Made by a program: the position numbers and the translations under genes. Under the pieces are notes generated by a model that saw only the letters and a program-made list of their open reading frames with translations, searched no databases and was not told the DNA's origin. From positions 1-7,376 of the forward strand of contig CANPNN010000063.1 of assembly GCA_947575475.1 (NCBI GenBank): a stretch of DNA of 7,376 bases. Reading direction: 5' to 3'. Below, in pieces: positions 6,355 to 7,376 of this stretch. The stretch's first letter is position 1, and every line of letters begins with the position of its first letter. This DNA is from an uncultured Pseudoflavonifractor sp. Lineage in GTDB: Bacteria > Bacillota_A > Clostridia > Oscillospirales > Oscillospiraceae.

Positions 6355-6990
6355 TTACTCTACAAAGGCCTGGGATAAAATAGAAAACTCCTTCTGGCTG
6401 GGCTGCCACTTTTTCTCCATGGGTTCCAGGGTGTCGTCGTACCGCTGAGCGGCTGCCTCGTCGATAGCCATGACAGGGCTATCTTGGTATGTCCAAGCCT
6501 TCCCGCCCAGAGTCCCGGGGGTCAGTTCCTTGACCAACATGGCGGCCGGGTACTTCCCGCCCTCCACACAGACGCCCAGCTTCTTGCAGCCCACAAACCC
6601 ACGGGAGACATAGTTGGCGGGGCTGCCGAAAATCACGACGGCCTCATAGCCCAGCTCCCGGGCCAGCTGGAAGGACTCCTCCATAAGGGCCTTTCCGTAC
6701 CCCTTCCTCTGGTGCTCCGGGGCCACGCACACCGGACCGAAGGTGAGGATCCCCTTCTCCACGCCCGTCTCATCTGTGAGCCGGGCCTTGGTATACATGA
6801 TATTGCCCACGATCTCCCCATCCAAAAGGGCGACCAGGGCCAGCTCCGGGACAAAATCCTCATGCTCCCGCATGATGTGGACTAAATAATGTTCCACACA
6901 GCCCGGTACATACATGTTACAGAAGGCCCGCCGGGTCAGCTCCTCCACCGCCCCATAGTCCTCCCGGGTCTCCCTGCGTATCTCCAGCAT
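6355..6990 (-). CDS. GNAT-family N-acetyltransferase, YhbS-like
   Basis: A 211-residue cytoplasmic enzyme of the GNAT superfamily, which moves an acetyl group from acetyl-CoA to an amine. The N-terminal strand and helix (IRRETREDYGAVEELTRRAF, 4-23) begin the fold. The strand FGPVCVAPEHQ (84-94) leads into the acetyl-CoA pyrophosphate-binding loop QRKGYG (94-99), which fits the Q/R-x-x-G-x-G consensus. The segment FGSPANYVSRGF (121-132) corresponds to the G-x-P-x-Y-Y-x-x-x-G-F motif typical of YhbS-like (COG3153) members. About 70 residues after it are less conserved and may set specificity. The substrate cannot be told from sequence; small molecules, peptides and protein N-termini are all possible. 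Its ATG lies three bases after the walR stop. Its ribosome binding site (GGGAGGG, 6998-7004) is inside the last codons of walR, so the two are likely translated in a coupled way. An acetyltransferase at this position is not part of the classical wal operon. Confidence 0.88.
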   Translation of the reverse strand: MLEIRRETREDYGAVEELTRRAFCNMYVPGCVEHYLVHIMREHEDFVPELALVALLDGEIVGNIMYTKARLTDETGVEKGILTFGPVCVAPEHQRKGYGKALMEESFQLARELGYEAVVIFGSPANYVSRGFVGCKKLGVCVEGGKYPAAMLVKELTPGTLGGKAWTYQDSPVMAIDEAAAQRYDDTLEPMEKKWQPSQKEFSILSQAFVE

Positions 6991-6993
6991 TCC

Positions 6994-7376
6994 TCAGCCC
7001 TCCCGGAACAGATAACCCATGCCCCGCCGGGTCAGGATAAAGGTGGGGTTGGCCGGGTCGTCCTCCACCTTCTCCCGCAGCCGCCGGACGGCCACATCCA
7101 CCGCCCGTACATCGCCCACATAGCCGTCATAGTTCCACACATGCTCCATCAAGGCCTCCCGGGAATAGACCTTCTCGGGGGAGGCGGCCAGATATTTCAA
7201 AAGCTCGTATTCCCGCTGGGTCAGGTCCAGAGCCTTTCCGTCCTTGAATGCCATCAGCAGGGCCTCGTCGATAAGGATCCTTCCCCGCTCCATCCGTTGT
7301 CCGCCGCTCTGGGCGGGGGCTGAGGGCTGCTCGGCAAGCATCTCGGTCCGGCGGATGTTCACCTTGATCCGGGCCA
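6994..7376 (-). CDS. walR: WalR (YycF/VicR) response regulator, C-terminal DNA-binding part only
   Basis: The visible 127 codons are the C-terminal half of an OmpR/PhoB-type regulator; the phosphorylated receiver domain lies beyond the right edge. The first residues (ARIKVNIRR) are the end of the receiver and the linker, so the in-frame GTG at 7360-7362 is internal and not a start. The winged helix-turn-helix runs from about LTQREYELLKYLA through SREALMEHVW, then the recognition helix and wing: GDVRAVDVAVRRLREKVED followed by TRRGMGYLFRE. The blocks GDVR-VDV-VRRLREK-ED and TRRG-GY are those of WalR proteins, and the downstream walK gene confirms the identity. When phosphorylated by WalK, it binds paired TGTWAH-type sites in promoters of cell-wall hydrolase genes. 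The stop codon is three bases from the acetyltransferase start. Confidence 0.93.
   Translation of the reverse strand, partial: ARIKVNIRRTEMLAEQPSAPAQSGGQRMERGRILIDEALLMAFKDGKALDLTQREYELLKYLAASPEKVYSREALMEHVWNYDGYVGDVRAVDVAVRRLREKVEDDPANPTFILTRRGMGYLFREG

Noticed and set aside
5644..6378. A + strand frame of 244 codons opposite the N-terminal part of the propeller gene.
   Set aside because: The product is Leu/Pro/Gln-rich with no domain. The minus-strand gene has a ribosome binding site, coherent domains and correct operon spacing.
1..7376. CRISPR arrays, tRNA or rRNA genes, insertion sequences or riboswitches.
   Set aside because: No regularly spaced direct repeats, cloverleaf-like segments, transposase motifs or long structured leaders were seen; nearly all of the window is coding.

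Overview
The window reads as GC-rich chromosomal DNA from a Gram-positive of class Clostridia, most like gut Oscillospiraceae such as Flavonifractor or Lawsonibacter relatives. This placement is an inference. It rests on a WalR/WalK two-component system with YycH- and YycI-type partners, strong GGAGG-type ribosome binding sites, and high GC content in codons. No gene is recognisable on the + strand; its long open frames are antisense shadows of GC-rich genes.

All genes are on the minus strand, so transcription runs from high to low coordinates. At the right edge is the DNA-binding half of a WalR response regulator (6994-7376, running off the window). It is followed by a YhbS-like GNAT acetyltransferase (6355-6990), a 551-residue protein with an unknown N-terminal domain and a probable beta-propeller C-terminal half (4663-6318), the WalK sensor histidine kinase (2852-4636), a YycH-like protein (1537-2865) and a YycI-like protein (693-1496). 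Gaps are 3 to 40 bases, and walK and yycH overlap by 14 bases. A strong intrinsic terminator (658-689) lies directly behind yycI. This looks like one operon whose core is walR-walK-yycH-yycI, with two unrelated genes lodged between regulator and kinase.

Beyond the terminator is a second, phage-flavoured block. A 121-residue protein (194-559) resembles small phage tail or tail-fibre proteins. It is followed by the start of another minus-strand gene (1-105) with its own ribosome binding site and a plausible sigma-A-type promoter (125-153). This may be the edge of a prophage or prophage remnant.

Functionally, WalK should sense the cell envelope state, autophosphorylate and pass phosphate to WalR, which in related bacteria controls peptidoglycan hydrolase genes. 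YycH and YycI are single-pass membrane proteins that tune WalK. Roles of the acetyltransferase and the propeller protein in this circuit are unknown. The most notable observations are these two inserted genes, a sharp drop in GC content in the propeller part of the larger one, and conservation in the WalK PAS domain of all four residues that bind zinc in Staphylococcus aureus WalK.
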